Assembly (NCBI RefSeq): GCF_028583545.1
Contig: NZ_CP087106.1
Coordinates: forward strand, 124,001 to 188,000
Length of the DNA: 64,000 nt
Origin: Methylobacterium sp. NMS14P
GTDB lineage: Bacteria > Pseudomonadota > Alphaproteobacteria > Rhizobiales > Beijerinckiaceae
Reading direction: 5' to 3'
Shown here: one piece after another, positions 44,742 to 54,089 of the stretch
How the letters are laid out: each line of letters starts with the position of its first letter
Position numbering within the stretch: position 1 is the first letter of the stretch
Made by a program: the position numbers and the translations under genes
Notes under the pieces: model-generated
What the model was told of the DNA's origin: nothing
Seen by the model: the letters and a program-made list of their open reading frames with translations, nothing else
The model's database searches: none

Positions 44742-46223
44742 GTGAAGACCTACCAGCTCTACATCGACGGGCAGTCCGTCGATCCGGTCGAGGGCTCGTG
44801 GTTCGAGTCCATCGACCCCTATCGCGGCGAGCCCTGGGCGCGGATCCCGCGCGCGGGGCGCGTCGACGCCGACCGGGCGGTGGCCGCCGCCAAGCGCGCC
44901 ATGTGGGACGGTCCTTGGGCGACCATGACGGCCTCGGCCCGCGGCAAGATCCTGCGCCGGATCGGCGACCTCGTCGAGCGCGAGGCCAAGGCGCTGGCCG
45001 AGGTCGAGGTCCGCGATAACGGCAAGCTGTTCGCCGAGATGTACGGCCAGACCCGCTACCAGCCGGAATGGTGGTGGTACTACGCGGGGCTCGCCGACAA
45101 GGTCGAGGGCGCCCAGGTGCCGATCGACAAGCCCGAGACCTTCGCGTTCACGCGGCACGAGCCGGTCGGCGTGGTCGGGGCGCTGACGGCGTGGAACTCG
45201 CCGCTCCTGTTCGTCGCCTGGAAATGCGCCCCCGCGCTCGCGGCCGGTTGCGCGGTCGTGGTGAAGCCCTCCGAATTCGCCTCCGCGAGCACGCTGGAAT
45301 TCGCCCGCCTGACCAAGGAGGCGGGGCTGCCCGACGGCATGTTCAACGTCGTCACCGGTTTCGGCGGCGAGGCCGGCACCGCCATCGTCGAGCATCCCGA
45401 CGTCGCCAAGATCACCTTCACGGGCTCCGACGTCACCGGCGCGAAGGTCTACGAGGCGGCCGCGCGGCAGATCAAGCGCGTCTCCCTGGAGCTCGGCGGC
45501 AAGTCGCCCAACATCGTCTTCGCCGATGCCGACCTGAAGGCGGCCGCCGCGGGGGCGATCTCGGGCATCTTCGCGGCCACCGGGCAGACCTGCATCGCCG
45601 GCTCGCGCCTCCTGGTCCAGAACAGCATCCGCCAGGAATTCACCGAGCGCCTGGTCGAGCTCGCCCGCACCGCCAAGCTCGGCGACCCGATGCAGGCCGA
45701 CACCAATATCGGGCCGATCACGACGCCGCCCCAGTACACGAAGGTGCTCGACTACATCGCGCTCGCCAAGAGCGAGGGCGCGCGCTGCGTGTTCGGCGGC
45801 AACCCCGCCTCCGGTCCCGGCGTGCTCGGCGGCCAGTTCGTCGAGCCGACCATCTTCACCGGCGTCACCAACGACATGCGCATCGCCCAGGAGGAGGTGT
45901 TCGGCCCGGTGCTGTCGATCATCGGCTTCGAGGACGAGGCCGAGGCCCTGAGGGTCGGCAACGACGTGATCTACGGGCTCGCGGCGGGCGTCTGGACCCA
46001 GGATATCGGCCGCGCGATGCGCATGTCGAAGGGGCTGCGGGCCGGCACCGTCTGGGTGAACACCTACCGGGCGGTGAGCTACATGATGCCGTTCGGCGGC
46101 ATGAAGCGCTCGGGCATCGGCCGCGAGAGCGGCATCGAGTCGATCCGCGAGTACCTGGAGACCAAGAGCGTCTGGATCTCCACGAGCCGCGACGCCCCGG
46201 AGAACCCCTTCGTCATGCGGTGA
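44742..46223 (+). CDS. Aldehyde dehydrogenase family protein
   Basis: 493 residues from GTG at 44742. The motifs VVGALTAWNSPL, the LELGGK glutamate (Glu250) and Cys284 in GQTCIAGSR show a complete active site. The WWWYYAGLADKVEG and SYMMPFGGMKRSGIGRE segments occur in the betaine-aldehyde / gamma-aminobutyraldehyde / medium-chain group. The substrate cannot be set. It lies 68 bp after gmd on the same strand and convergent with the polysaccharide polymerase gene. Confidence 0.92.
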   Translation: MKTYQLYIDGQSVDPVEGSWFESIDPYRGEPWARIPRAGRVDADRAVAAAKRAMWDGPWATMTASARGKILRRIGDLVEREAKALAEVEVRDNGKLFAEMYGQTRYQPEWWWYYAGLADKVEGAQVPIDKPETFAFTRHEPVGVVGALTAWNSPLLFVAWKCAPALAAGCAVVVKPSEFASASTLEFARLTKEAGLPDGMFNVVTGFGGEAGTAIVEHPDVAKITFTGSDVTGAKVYEAAARQIKRVSLELGGKSPNIVFADADLKAAAAGAISGIFAATGQTCIAGSRLLVQNSIRQEFTERLVELARTAKLGDPMQADTNIGPITTPPQYTKVLDYIALAKSEGARCVFGGNPASGPGVLGGQFVEPTIFTGVTNDMRIAQEEVFGPVLSIIGFEDEAEALRVGNDVIYGLAAGVWTQDIGRAMRMSKGLRAGTVWVNTYRAVSYMMPFGGMKRSGIGRESGIESIREYLETKSVWISTSRDAPENPFVMR

Positions 46224-46226
46224 AGG

Positions 46227-46250
46227 CGCGCCGCGGATCGTCGCGGCGCG
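46227..46250. terminator. Bidirectional hairpin between convergent genes
   Basis: Perfect 9-bp arms CGCGCCGCG and CGCGGCGCG with a six-base loop lie between the ends of the aldehyde dehydrogenase and polymerase genes. No T-run follows on either strand, so it may act with Rho. Confidence 0.45.
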
Positions 46251-46254
46251 ACCC

Positions 46255-47499
46255 CTATCGGGTCCCGGACTGCGCCCGGTCCGGCGGCAGCGCGAGGGAC
46301 GCCAGGATGAAGCCCATGAAGAAGAGGAAGTACTGGTTGACCGACAGCTCCTCGAACATCAGCGACGGGATCAGGAACACCGCGCTGTAGGTCAGGAACG
46401 GCCCGAACGCGGCGGGCGCCAGCAGGACCCGCCCGAGGCCGGCGACGAGCAGCAGCGCCGTGGCGATGCCGCTCTGGAGCGCCAGCGAGACGAAGCCGTT
46501 ATGGGGCGTCACGAGTCCGGTCAGCGCCTGCAGCTCCTCCCGGCGGGCGACCTCGCCGACGCCGAACGGGTACTCGACGACGAGCTGGAGCGCGGTCACG
46601 CCGGACAGGAATCGCTCGTCGAAATTGCCCGTGACGTTGTGGTCCTCGGCGAAGCGCCGCTCGATCGCCTGGGACAGGGTCCCCGGCAGCGGGAATTCCC
46701 CCGTCACCGCCCAGGCCACGAGCAGGACGCCCAGGACGCCGAGCGCGGCCAGCACCGCCGGTGCCTTGAGGTTCCGGCGCATCAGCAGGCCGAGGAACAG
46801 GACCGGCATGAACAGGCCGGCGCGGTTGTTGGTGAACGGGAAGCTCGCCAGCAGGGCCGCGAAGTAGGCGAGATAGATGATCTTGAGGCGGTAGCGCAGG
46901 CTGAGCAGCAGGGCCGCGGCCCCGGCCAGCGCGAAGACGTGGCCGGTCTCGTTGCCGGAGGCCCAGAGGCCGCCCTGCTTGTCCTGCACGAACAGCTTCA
47001 ACTCCTCGTCGAGCCCGTCCGTGGGGACCGCGAGCCCGAACCGGTCGAGCGGCGTGCCGGAGGCGGCGAGCAGCAGCACCGCCAGGGAGGCGAGCATGCC
47101 GGCGAGCAGACCGACGCAGAACGCGTCCTCGACGCGCCGGTCGCGGAACATCACCAGCAGGATGAACGCCTGGACCACGTAGAGCAGCAGGACGAGGGTC
47201 AGGTAGACGTCGCCCGCCTGCTTGTGCGCCTTCAGCACCAGCGAGGCCGCGATCAGCGCCAGGATGCCGGCGAGCGGTGCGGCCTGCCGCACCGCCTCCG
47301 CGACGACGGCGCGGCGCAACCCGAGCCAGGGGATGAGCAGGAACGGCAGCAGGTCGGACAGGCGCTGGAACGGCAGCCCGAAGGTCGAGGTCAGGACGTT
47401 GAAGTTCAGGGCGGCGCCGAGCAGGAACACGGCGACGCGGTCCGCGAGGAGGGACGCGGCCGGCGCACTCGTCCCGATCGGCAACGCCTGTCCCGCCAT
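46255..47499 (-). CDS. O-antigen ligase / Wzy-type polysaccharide polymerase
   Basis: 414 residues from ATG at 47499. About eleven hydrophobic helices with a large periplasmic loop (about 275-330, QAIERRFAEDHNVTGNFDERF) place it in the Wzy/WaaL group. A conserved RAGLF in a helix boundary and the PHNGFVSLALQSG segment are typical. Polymerases of this type join repeat units in the periplasm. Last gene of the polysaccharide operon. Confidence 0.85.
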   Translation of the reverse strand: MAGQALPIGTSAPAASLLADRVAVFLLGAALNFNVLTSTFGLPFQRLSDLLPFLLIPWLGLRRAVVAEAVRQAAPLAGILALIAASLVLKAHKQAGDVYLTLVLLLYVVQAFILLVMFRDRRVEDAFCVGLLAGMLASLAVLLLAASGTPLDRFGLAVPTDGLDEELKLFVQDKQGGLWASGNETGHVFALAGAAALLLSLRYRLKIIYLAYFAALLASFPFTNNRAGLFMPVLFLGLLMRRNLKAPAVLAALGVLGVLLVAWAVTGEFPLPGTLSQAIERRFAEDHNVTGNFDERFLSGVTALQLVVEYPFGVGEVARREELQALTGLVTPHNGFVSLALQSGIATALLLVAGLGRVLLAPAAFGPFLTYSAVFLIPSLMFEELSVNQYFLFFMGFILASLALPPDRAQSGTR

Positions 47500-47599
47500 C
47501 ACCCTGCACCGTCCCCGCGCACCGGCCGCCGATGAACCCACCGCCGGCCGCGGCCTTCGGCCGGCAGTGTCGCCCACAAAGGTTGGCGGAGGGTGCAGA

Positions 47600-49111
47600 T
47601 CAGGCGGGGCGTCTCAGGAACACGCCGACGGCCGTGCGGAGCGTACCGCGCATGAAGATCCAGGCGAGGCCCAGATAGGCCGCGATCCCGAGTCCGACCG
47701 CGGCGAACAGGCCGAACCGGTCCCCGAGCGCGGCGTGGATCGGACTCTGGACGAGCAGCACGACCCCGGCCATCGCGCCGGCGCAGAGCGTGATCGGCGC
47801 GAGGAGCCGCACGAGCCGCCCGTTCGTGACCGGGACGACGCGCCCCGCGCTGGCGACGACCGCGGGCGTGAACAGGTAGGCCCGCACCACGTGCCCGGCG
47901 ACCAGGGCGGCGAGGCCGAAGGGCGCGGTCACGACTGCCGCCACGGCGCCGAGGCCGAACTGCGCGCCGGCGAGCCGCAGGGCCGTGCCGTTGCGGCCCA
48001 GGGCCGTGAAGATCATCCACAGCATCGAGGTGGCGACGAATTCCGGGGCGAGGAGCGCCAGCGTCCGCAGCACCGGCGCCGCGGCGTGCCACTGGTCGCC
48101 GAACAGGAACGGGATGAGGGTCGGGGCCACGGCCGCCATGCCGAAGAAGGCGGGGACGGCCAGGAACGCGGAGGCCTCGGTGAAGCCGTGGAAGGCCGCG
48201 GCCAGCTCGCCGGGCCGGTCCTGGAGGCGCGCGTAGGTGGTCAGCCCGACCGTGGTGAGCGGGATGACAGCCAATTGGCTCACGAGGTCGATGCAGCGCC
48301 ACGCGAGGCGCAGGTATCCGACATCGGTCGCGGACAGGAAGTAGGCCGCGATCACCTCCTGGCTCCGGATCGAGGCGACGAGCAGCAGGTAGGTGCAGAA
48401 CAGCCGCGAGCCGAACGCGACCTGCTCGCGCACGGAGGCGAGGTGCAGCCGCAGGGGCGGGATCCAGCGGGCCGCCGCCCAGGTCAGGAGCGTGGTCGCG
48501 GTCGCGGCGACGAGCCGCTGGACCACCAGGCTCCAGACGCCGTAGCCGTCGAGGGCCAGCACGAGGGCCGCGGCCCCGCCGAGCACGTTGGCGCCGAGCG
48601 CCCGCAAGGCGAGCTTGCGGAAGCCGAAGCTCCGCTGGAGCCGCGCCTCGTGGATCGCGCCCGCGGCCGTGATCACGAAGCAGGCGGAGAGCGCGCACAG
48701 GACCGGCTGCAGCGCCGGCAGGTCGAAGATCCAGGCGATCGGGCCGGCCAGGGCCACGAGGCCCACGGCGCACAGGATGCCCGTAACGAGCATCACCCAG
48801 AAGGCGGTGGCGGCGAAGTCCTCGTCGAGGTCGGCGCGCTGGACCACCGCGTCCGGCAGACCGCAGCGGGCCACGATCTGCAGGATGTCGATGAAGACCG
48901 CGGCGATCGCCACCATCCCGAACTCGGCGGGCCCGATGAGGCGCGCGAGCACGAGGAACACCCCGAAGCTCAGGACGACGTTGCCGACGGAGGCGACCGC
49001 CACCCAGCGCGCCGCGTCGAACGAGCGGCGCGTCACCGCGGCGCCGGAGGCGAGCCCCGGCTCCTCCTCGGCGGCCGCGGCCTCCGACAGGACCGGCGCG
49101 GCGGCGCTCAC
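47600..49111 (-). CDS. Polysaccharide flippase (Wzx/MOP superfamily)
   Basis: 503 residues from GTG at 49111, overlapping the previous stop by 4 bp. Twelve or more hydrophobic helices and the opening RWVAVASVGNVVLSFGVFLVLARLIGPAEFG match lipopolysaccharide/exopolysaccharide translocases of the MOP superfamily (PST group, such as ExoT or WzxC). It flips lipid-linked repeat units across the inner membrane. The N-terminal 30 residues are cytoplasmic and Ala-rich. Confidence 0.88.
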   Translation of the reverse strand: MSAAAPVLSEAAAAEEEPGLASGAAVTRRSFDAARWVAVASVGNVVLSFGVFLVLARLIGPAEFGMVAIAAVFIDILQIVARCGLPDAVVQRADLDEDFAATAFWVMLVTGILCAVGLVALAGPIAWIFDLPALQPVLCALSACFVITAAGAIHEARLQRSFGFRKLALRALGANVLGGAAALVLALDGYGVWSLVVQRLVAATATTLLTWAAARWIPPLRLHLASVREQVAFGSRLFCTYLLLVASIRSQEVIAAYFLSATDVGYLRLAWRCIDLVSQLAVIPLTTVGLTTYARLQDRPGELAAAFHGFTEASAFLAVPAFFGMAAVAPTLIPFLFGDQWHAAAPVLRTLALLAPEFVATSMLWMIFTALGRNGTALRLAGAQFGLGAVAAVVTAPFGLAALVAGHVVRAYLFTPAVVASAGRVVPVTNGRLVRLLAPITLCAGAMAGVVLLVQSPIHAALGDRFGLFAAVGLGIAAYLGLAWIFMRGTLRTAVGVFLRRPA

Positions 49112-50454
49112 GGGCGAGATGCCCGACGCTCGGCGACGAGTTCGGCGTAGAGATCGAGATACTTCTCGGCGACGCGCTCCGAGGTCGACTCGCGGATGAC
49201 GTGCTGGAAGGCGCGCTCGTCCGGCAGGTCGCCGCGGCCGCGGTCGATCACGCTCCGCAGCCGCGCGGCGAGGTCGGCGTCGTCGCCCGGCGTGAACAGC
49301 CAGTCGGCGTTGTCCTCGCCGATCAGCTCGGGGATCCCGCCCGAGGCCGCTCCGATCACCGGAACGCCCATCGTGTAGGCCTCGTAGATCGTCCGCGGCG
49401 ACGGCTCGGCCCAGAACGACGGGACGATGAGCACGTCGATGGCGCTGAGGAACTCGGCGGGCTTCGCCCAGCCGACGAAGTCGATCGGCAGGCCCTCGGC
49501 CTGGGCCTTGAAGCGCTCGATCGAGTCGTCCATCGCGTGGCCGGCGACGAGGCAGCGCCAGTCGCCGGGACCGAGCCGCCGGAAGGCGTCGATCATCGTG
49601 CCGACCCCCTTCTCGGTGTTGATCCGGCCGAGATAGCCGAAGGACATCGGCTGGCCGGTCCGATCGATCCGGCGCCGAGCCTCCGGGTCGCCCTCTGGAA
49701 CGGTGCAGGAATAGAAGATCACGCGCCGCCGCTCGGGCGCGAGATGCGCGAACAACCCGTGATCGACATGGGTCTTGAGAATCTCGGTCCCGACGCTGAC
49801 GACGGCGTCCACCGACCGGTTGGTGATCTGCTTGCCGGCGTTGACCACCTTGCAGCCCAGGTGCCAGCGGTCGCACGGCTTGCCGTCCTTGAACATCGCG
49901 GCGTTGCCGCAGATCAGGTCGTACTCGCAGACCGTGTGGACGATCGGGATTCCGCGCTTGGCCGCCTCGCGCCAGACGAGGGTCGAGACGTCGAGCAGCG
50001 AGTGCGTGTTGACGATGTCGGGGCGGAAATCGTCGAGGACGCGGCCGAACTCGGCCGCGACGGCGAAATTCCACTGCTGCTTGAGCTTGGCCCAGGCCCG
50101 GCCGAACCGGCTCGCCTTGGGCCAGTCCTCCAGCCAGAAATCGTTGTGGTGAGCCATGCGGTAGACGGTGACGCCGCCGCGCACGCTCTTGGGCTCGGGT
50201 TCCCGGGCGATGCAGGCCGCCGCCACCGTGTGGCCGGCCGCGACGAGCTCCTCGGCGAGGTGCTCCACCGAGCGCTCGGCGCCGCCCACGATGTAGGGCG
50301 GGTAGAGGGCGCTGAGATGCAGGATCCGCAGGGGGCCGGTCACCGCGCGCGCGGCGGCCCGCTCCCTCGGCCGGTCTTGGTCATGGGCGCGCGGCTCCTC
50401 GGCGAGGACCCGGGCATAGTTCGACGACAGGGTGGGGGTCATCATGAACGGCAC
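49108..50454 (-). CDS. Glycosyltransferase family 4
   Basis: 448 residues from ATG at 50454, with other Met residues close behind. GT-B fold: RILHLSALYPPYIVGGAERSVEHL at the N-terminus and FGYLGRINTEKGVGTMIDAF plus EAYTMGVPVIGAASGGIPELI in the C-terminal nucleotide-sugar domain. A C-x11-C-x6-C cluster lies in CEYDLICGNAAMFKDG and beyond, shared with the next gene upstream, to which this protein is clearly paralogous. Sugar donor unknown. Overlaps that gene by 13 bp. Confidence 0.9.
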   Translation of the reverse strand: MPFMMTPTLSSNYARVLAEEPRAHDQDRPRERAAARAVTGPLRILHLSALYPPYIVGGAERSVEHLAEELVAAGHTVAAACIAREPEPKSVRGGVTVYRMAHHNDFWLEDWPKASRFGRAWAKLKQQWNFAVAAEFGRVLDDFRPDIVNTHSLLDVSTLVWREAAKRGIPIVHTVCEYDLICGNAAMFKDGKPCDRWHLGCKVVNAGKQITNRSVDAVVSVGTEILKTHVDHGLFAHLAPERRRVIFYSCTVPEGDPEARRRIDRTGQPMSFGYLGRINTEKGVGTMIDAFRRLGPGDWRCLVAGHAMDDSIERFKAQAEGLPIDFVGWAKPAEFLSAIDVLIVPSFWAEPSPRTIYEAYTMGVPVIGAASGGIPELIGEDNADWLFTPGDDADLAARLRSVIDRGRGDLPDERAFQHVIRESTSERVAEKYLDLYAELVAERRASRP

Positions 50455-51698
50455 TCGCTGAGGTGCGGGCGCTCCGCGCGGGCGGAAAGCTCGGGAAGCG
50501 GTTCGGTGCGGGTTGCGTCGCGGGTCGCGGCGTAGAGGTCCAGGTAGGCGGTCGCGACGGCGACCGGATCGGTGCCGGCGCGGATCCGGGCAGCGCGGGC
50601 GAGCCCTTCGGCGAGGCGGGCCGGCTCCGCGACGATCCGCGCCATCGCGGCGGCGAGCGCCGGCGCGTCGCCCGGCGGCACCAGCCAGGGGCCGGGCCCG
50701 ATCTGCTCGCCGATGCCGCCGGTGGCGGTGCCGATCACCGGGACGCCGCGCCCGTAGGCCTCCGCCACCGTCCGGCCGAAGGGCTCGGGCCAGGTCGGCG
50801 GGACGACGAGACAGTCCAGATCATCGAGGAAGGCGTCGCGCTCCGCGTAGCCCAGGAAGGACACGGGCAGGCCCTCGGCCAGGCCGCGGTAGCGGTCCAG
50901 CCCGTCCACGGCGCGGCCCGCGACGGCGAGGCTCCAGCCCGATTCCGGCAGGCGTCTGCAGGCGTCGAGGAGGACGTCGAAGCCCTTCGCGCCCTCGATC
51001 CGGCCCAGGTAGCCGAACCGGATCGGCGCGCCGGGCGCCCGCTTCCCCCGCGCCACCGGCGAACCGGACGGGATCGGGTTCCAGATCACCCGGCGCAGCG
51101 ACGGCGGGACCTGGGTGAAGAGGCCGGCGGCGAGGTGGCGGTCGAGGATGTCCGTGCCTACGGCGGTGACGGCCGTCACGGCGCGCTGGCAGCGCCGGTG
51201 CGGCGCGGCGTAGAGGCGGCACTTCAGGTGCTGCCGGGCGCAGGGACGCCCGTGGCGCACCATCGCGCCGTTGGTGCAGAGGCTGGTGAAGTCGTGTAGC
51301 GTGTGCACGATCGGCACTCCGATCCGCCGGAGCATCGGCCAGAGCGCCGGCGGCAGCTCGGAGATGGAGTGCGTGTTCACGAGGTCGGGGCCGAAGTCGC
51401 GGACCGCCCCCGCCATCCGGTCGAGGGCGTGGCGGTTCCACTGCGCCGCGAGCTTGTAGCGGAGGCGGTCGGCCCGCCCGCGCTGCGGCCAGTCGAGGAT
51501 GTGGAACGGCGTTCCGTACCCGGTCCGGTAGACGGTGACGCCGTCCTGCAGGGCCGGTCCGCCCTCCGTCCGCGCCGGGCAGGCGACGGCGACGCCGTGG
51601 CCGAGATCCGCCTGGGTCCGGGCGAGCGTCTCGACCATCAGTTCGGCGCCGCCGACCTGCTCGGGCGGGTACAGCGAGCTAAGGTGCAGGATGCGCAT
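50442..51698 (-). CDS. Glycosyltransferase family 4
   Basis: 418 residues from ATG at 51698. MRILHLSSLYPPEQVGGAE and EAYGRGVPVIGTATGGIGEQI mark the two GT-B domains. The Cys cluster SLCTNGAMVRHGRPC is spaced as in its downstream paralogue. Tandem duplication is likely, so the two may add related sugars. Its 5' end overlaps the upstream glycosyltransferase by 20 bp. Confidence 0.9.
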   Translation of the reverse strand: MRILHLSSLYPPEQVGGAELMVETLARTQADLGHGVAVACPARTEGGPALQDGVTVYRTGYGTPFHILDWPQRGRADRLRYKLAAQWNRHALDRMAGAVRDFGPDLVNTHSISELPPALWPMLRRIGVPIVHTLHDFTSLCTNGAMVRHGRPCARQHLKCRLYAAPHRRCQRAVTAVTAVGTDILDRHLAAGLFTQVPPSLRRVIWNPIPSGSPVARGKRAPGAPIRFGYLGRIEGAKGFDVLLDACRRLPESGWSLAVAGRAVDGLDRYRGLAEGLPVSFLGYAERDAFLDDLDCLVVPPTWPEPFGRTVAEAYGRGVPVIGTATGGIGEQIGPGPWLVPPGDAPALAAAMARIVAEPARLAEGLARAARIRAGTDPVAVATAYLDLYAATRDATRTEPLPELSARAERPHLSECRS

Positions 51699-52815
51699 GC
51701 GGCACCTCCCGGGCGGGTTGTGCCGACGCGCCGTCCCGCAGCGCGTCGAGCAGCAGAGTTTCGTAACGGCGGGCGGTCTCGGCCCAGTCGTAGCGCCGAA
51801 CATTGTCGCGGCCGCGGGCGATCAGCGCGGCCCGGAGCTCGGGCTGGTCGAGCAGGCGGCGCAGGCACTCGGTCAGCGCCGCCGCGTCGGCTGGATCGAA
51901 GGTGAGGGCGCCCGCTCCGGCGATCTCGGGCGTCGCGGAGCGGTCCGAGCAGATCACCGGGCAGTCGAGGGCCTGCGCCTCCAGCACGGGCAGGCAGAAC
52001 CCCTCTGCGAAGGACGGGACGCACAGGCACAGCGCCCCGCGATAGAGGGCCGCCAGCCTGTCGTCGCCGATGCGCGACAGGCGGGTCAGCGGGACCGGCG
52101 CGTCGCCGAGCGCGGCGGCGATCGCCTCGTCGGGATCCTCGCCGACGTGGACGATCCCGATCCCCGCCCGGCCGAGGCCGACCACGGCGCACGCGAGGGT
52201 GGCGAAGTTCTTGTTGTAGAGGGCGTTGCCGACCGCCAGCACGTACGGCCCCGCGGGGACCCCGGCGGCGGATCCGCCCGCCTTCGGGTCGAGCATGGCC
52301 GCGGACCGCACGGTCTGGGTCCGGCCGCGGAGGCGCGGGTAATGGTGCTCCAGATCGCGCCGCGTCGCCTCCGAGACGGCGATCACCCGGGCGCTGTTGC
52401 CGAGGACCAGGCGGAAGATCGGGTCGGTGGTCAGGGCCTCGCGGGACCGGATGCGCTCGGGCAGCGTGCGGAAGTAGAGGTCGTGCACGACGCTGACGCG
52501 GGCGCGGCCACCGAAGGCCGCACCGTAGGGATCGATGTTCAGCACCACGTCGATGGCGCGGGCGCGGCACAGCCGTGGGACGGCGAGGCACTGGCGCAGG
52601 ACGTCGAGCAGCATGATCCGCGGTCGCGGCACCGTCACGACCTCGACGCGGTCGCGGATCGCCGCCGGCAGCTGGTCGCGACGCCAGGGAGAGCGGAGCA
52701 CCACCGCGAAGGTGCCGCGCGCGACCAGACCGGCGATCACCCGGAAGGCGACGAGCGCCACGCCCGACGGCCGACCGGCATGCTGGCTCGGCATGTTGAC
52801 GAGGACACGCGGCAT
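51679..52815 (-). CDS. Glycosyltransferase family 4
   Basis: 378 residues from ATG at 52815. Motifs include SVVHDLYFRTLPERIRS, AVSEATRRDLEHHYP, YVLAVGNALYNKNF and PSFAEGFCLPVLEAQALDCP, with the EGF-x-L-x2-LE acceptor-site Glu pattern typical of GT4 mannosyl- or glucosyltransferases. It shares the run with the other glycosyltransferases. Confidence 0.9.
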   Translation of the reverse strand: MPRVLVNMPSQHAGRPSGVALVAFRVIAGLVARGTFAVVLRSPWRRDQLPAAIRDRVEVVTVPRPRIMLLDVLRQCLAVPRLCRARAIDVVLNIDPYGAAFGGRARVSVVHDLYFRTLPERIRSREALTTDPIFRLVLGNSARVIAVSEATRRDLEHHYPRLRGRTQTVRSAAMLDPKAGGSAAGVPAGPYVLAVGNALYNKNFATLACAVVGLGRAGIGIVHVGEDPDEAIAAALGDAPVPLTRLSRIGDDRLAALYRGALCLCVPSFAEGFCLPVLEAQALDCPVICSDRSATPEIAGAGALTFDPADAAALTECLRRLLDQPELRAALIARGRDNVRRYDWAETARRYETLLLDALRDGASAQPAREVPHAHPAP

Positions 52816-52862
52816 GGCGGCTCTGACGGCTCCGAACGGGATGAGGGGGGATCGCCGGCCCG

Positions 52863-54089
52863 TCAGGCCTGGCCGGCGACCTGGAGGATGAGGTCGGCGA
52901 GATCGCGCTGCATGCGGTCGGCGCCGTAGCGGGACAGCGCCCGCTCCTGGGCGAGCGCGGTGCGCGCCCGGAAGGAATCGGGATCGGCGAACAGCCCCGA
53001 CAGGGCTGCCGCGAGGCGGTCCGGTCGCCGCGGTGGCACCAGCGTCCCGGCCGCGCCGCCGTCGAGGATCTCGGCGGACGCGCCGGCATCGGTGGCGATT
53101 ACCGGCACGCCGACCAGCATCGCCTCGACCAGGGTGCGGCCGAACGGTTCGGGATCGACCGAGGGGTGCACGACCGCGTCGACTGCCCGCATCAGCCGGG
53201 GAACGTCGTCGCGCTGACCGAGGAACAGCACCCGGTCCGACAGCCCTTGGCGCGCCGCGAGATCCCGCAGGTGCGCCGCGTAGGCATCCTCGCCGAAGAG
53301 CGGCGCCCCCACCACGATGCAGCCGAGGCCGGGCAGGGTCGCGAGCGCCTCGATCAGGATGTCCTGGCCCTTCCACGGGGCGAGGCGGCTGAAGACGCCG
53401 ACGAGGGGGCCGTCCGGCAGGCCGAGCTCCGCGCGCAGCGTCGCGGCGGGGCAGGGCGCCGGATCGACGTCGAGGCCGTTCGGCACGATACGGATGAGGG
53501 ACCGACGGCCGCCGGCCTGGACGAAGGCCCGCGCGGCGGCCTCGGAGGGCACGATCACCCGGGCAGCGCAGAGATTGGCGAGCCGGACCTGCAGGACGCG
53601 CTGCACCCGGCCGAAATGCGCGCCGTCGAGGATGTCGTGCAGGTGCCAGATCAGGGGACGCCCGACGGCGCGGGCCGCCAGGGACGAGAGCAGGAACGCC
53701 TTCTGCGAGTTGGCGTAGACCACATCGTAGGACCGGGCCGCCCCGGCGATCTCCAGCGCCAGGGCGCCGAGCTGGCCCAGGACCGGCAGGGCGCTCAACG
53801 GGGAGACATCGCGCTTGAGGCCCGCCAGGGCGGACCGGCGGCGCGCGAGGCGGATCTCCAGACCCTCATTGCGGAGGGCCTCGGTCAGCGCGCCGTCCTC
53901 GAACAGGAAGGCGCTCGAGCCCGCCCAGGGCCGGACCGCGTCGCGGAGCACCAGCTCGGCCCCCGACATGGTACCGGTATGGCTCACGAACAGGACGCGC
54001 GGCCGCGCGGCGACGCCTGAGCGCGCCGCCCGCGCCCGGTCCCTGGGGCCGCGCTCCGCGAGCGCGTGGACGGGAAGAACCTCGGTCAT
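52863..54089 (-). CDS. Glycosyltransferase family 4
   Basis: 408 residues from ATG at 54089, in an ATGA overlap with the co-polymerase gene. RVLFVSHTGTMSGAELVLRD opens the N-domain, and VGVFSRLAPWKGQDILIEAL and DPEPFGRTLVEAMLVGVPVIA complete the C-domain. About 25 polar residues precede the fold. Donor and acceptor are unknown. Confidence 0.9.
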   Translation of the reverse strand: MTEVLPVHALAERGPRDRARAARSGVAARPRVLFVSHTGTMSGAELVLRDAVRPWAGSSAFLFEDGALTEALRNEGLEIRLARRRSALAGLKRDVSPLSALPVLGQLGALALEIAGAARSYDVVYANSQKAFLLSSLAARAVGRPLIWHLHDILDGAHFGRVQRVLQVRLANLCAARVIVPSEAAARAFVQAGGRRSLIRIVPNGLDVDPAPCPAATLRAELGLPDGPLVGVFSRLAPWKGQDILIEALATLPGLGCIVVGAPLFGEDAYAAHLRDLAARQGLSDRVLFLGQRDDVPRLMRAVDAVVHPSVDPEPFGRTLVEAMLVGVPVIATDAGASAEILDGGAAGTLVPPRRPDRLAAALSGLFADPDSFRARTALAQERALSRYGADRMQRDLADLILQVAGQA

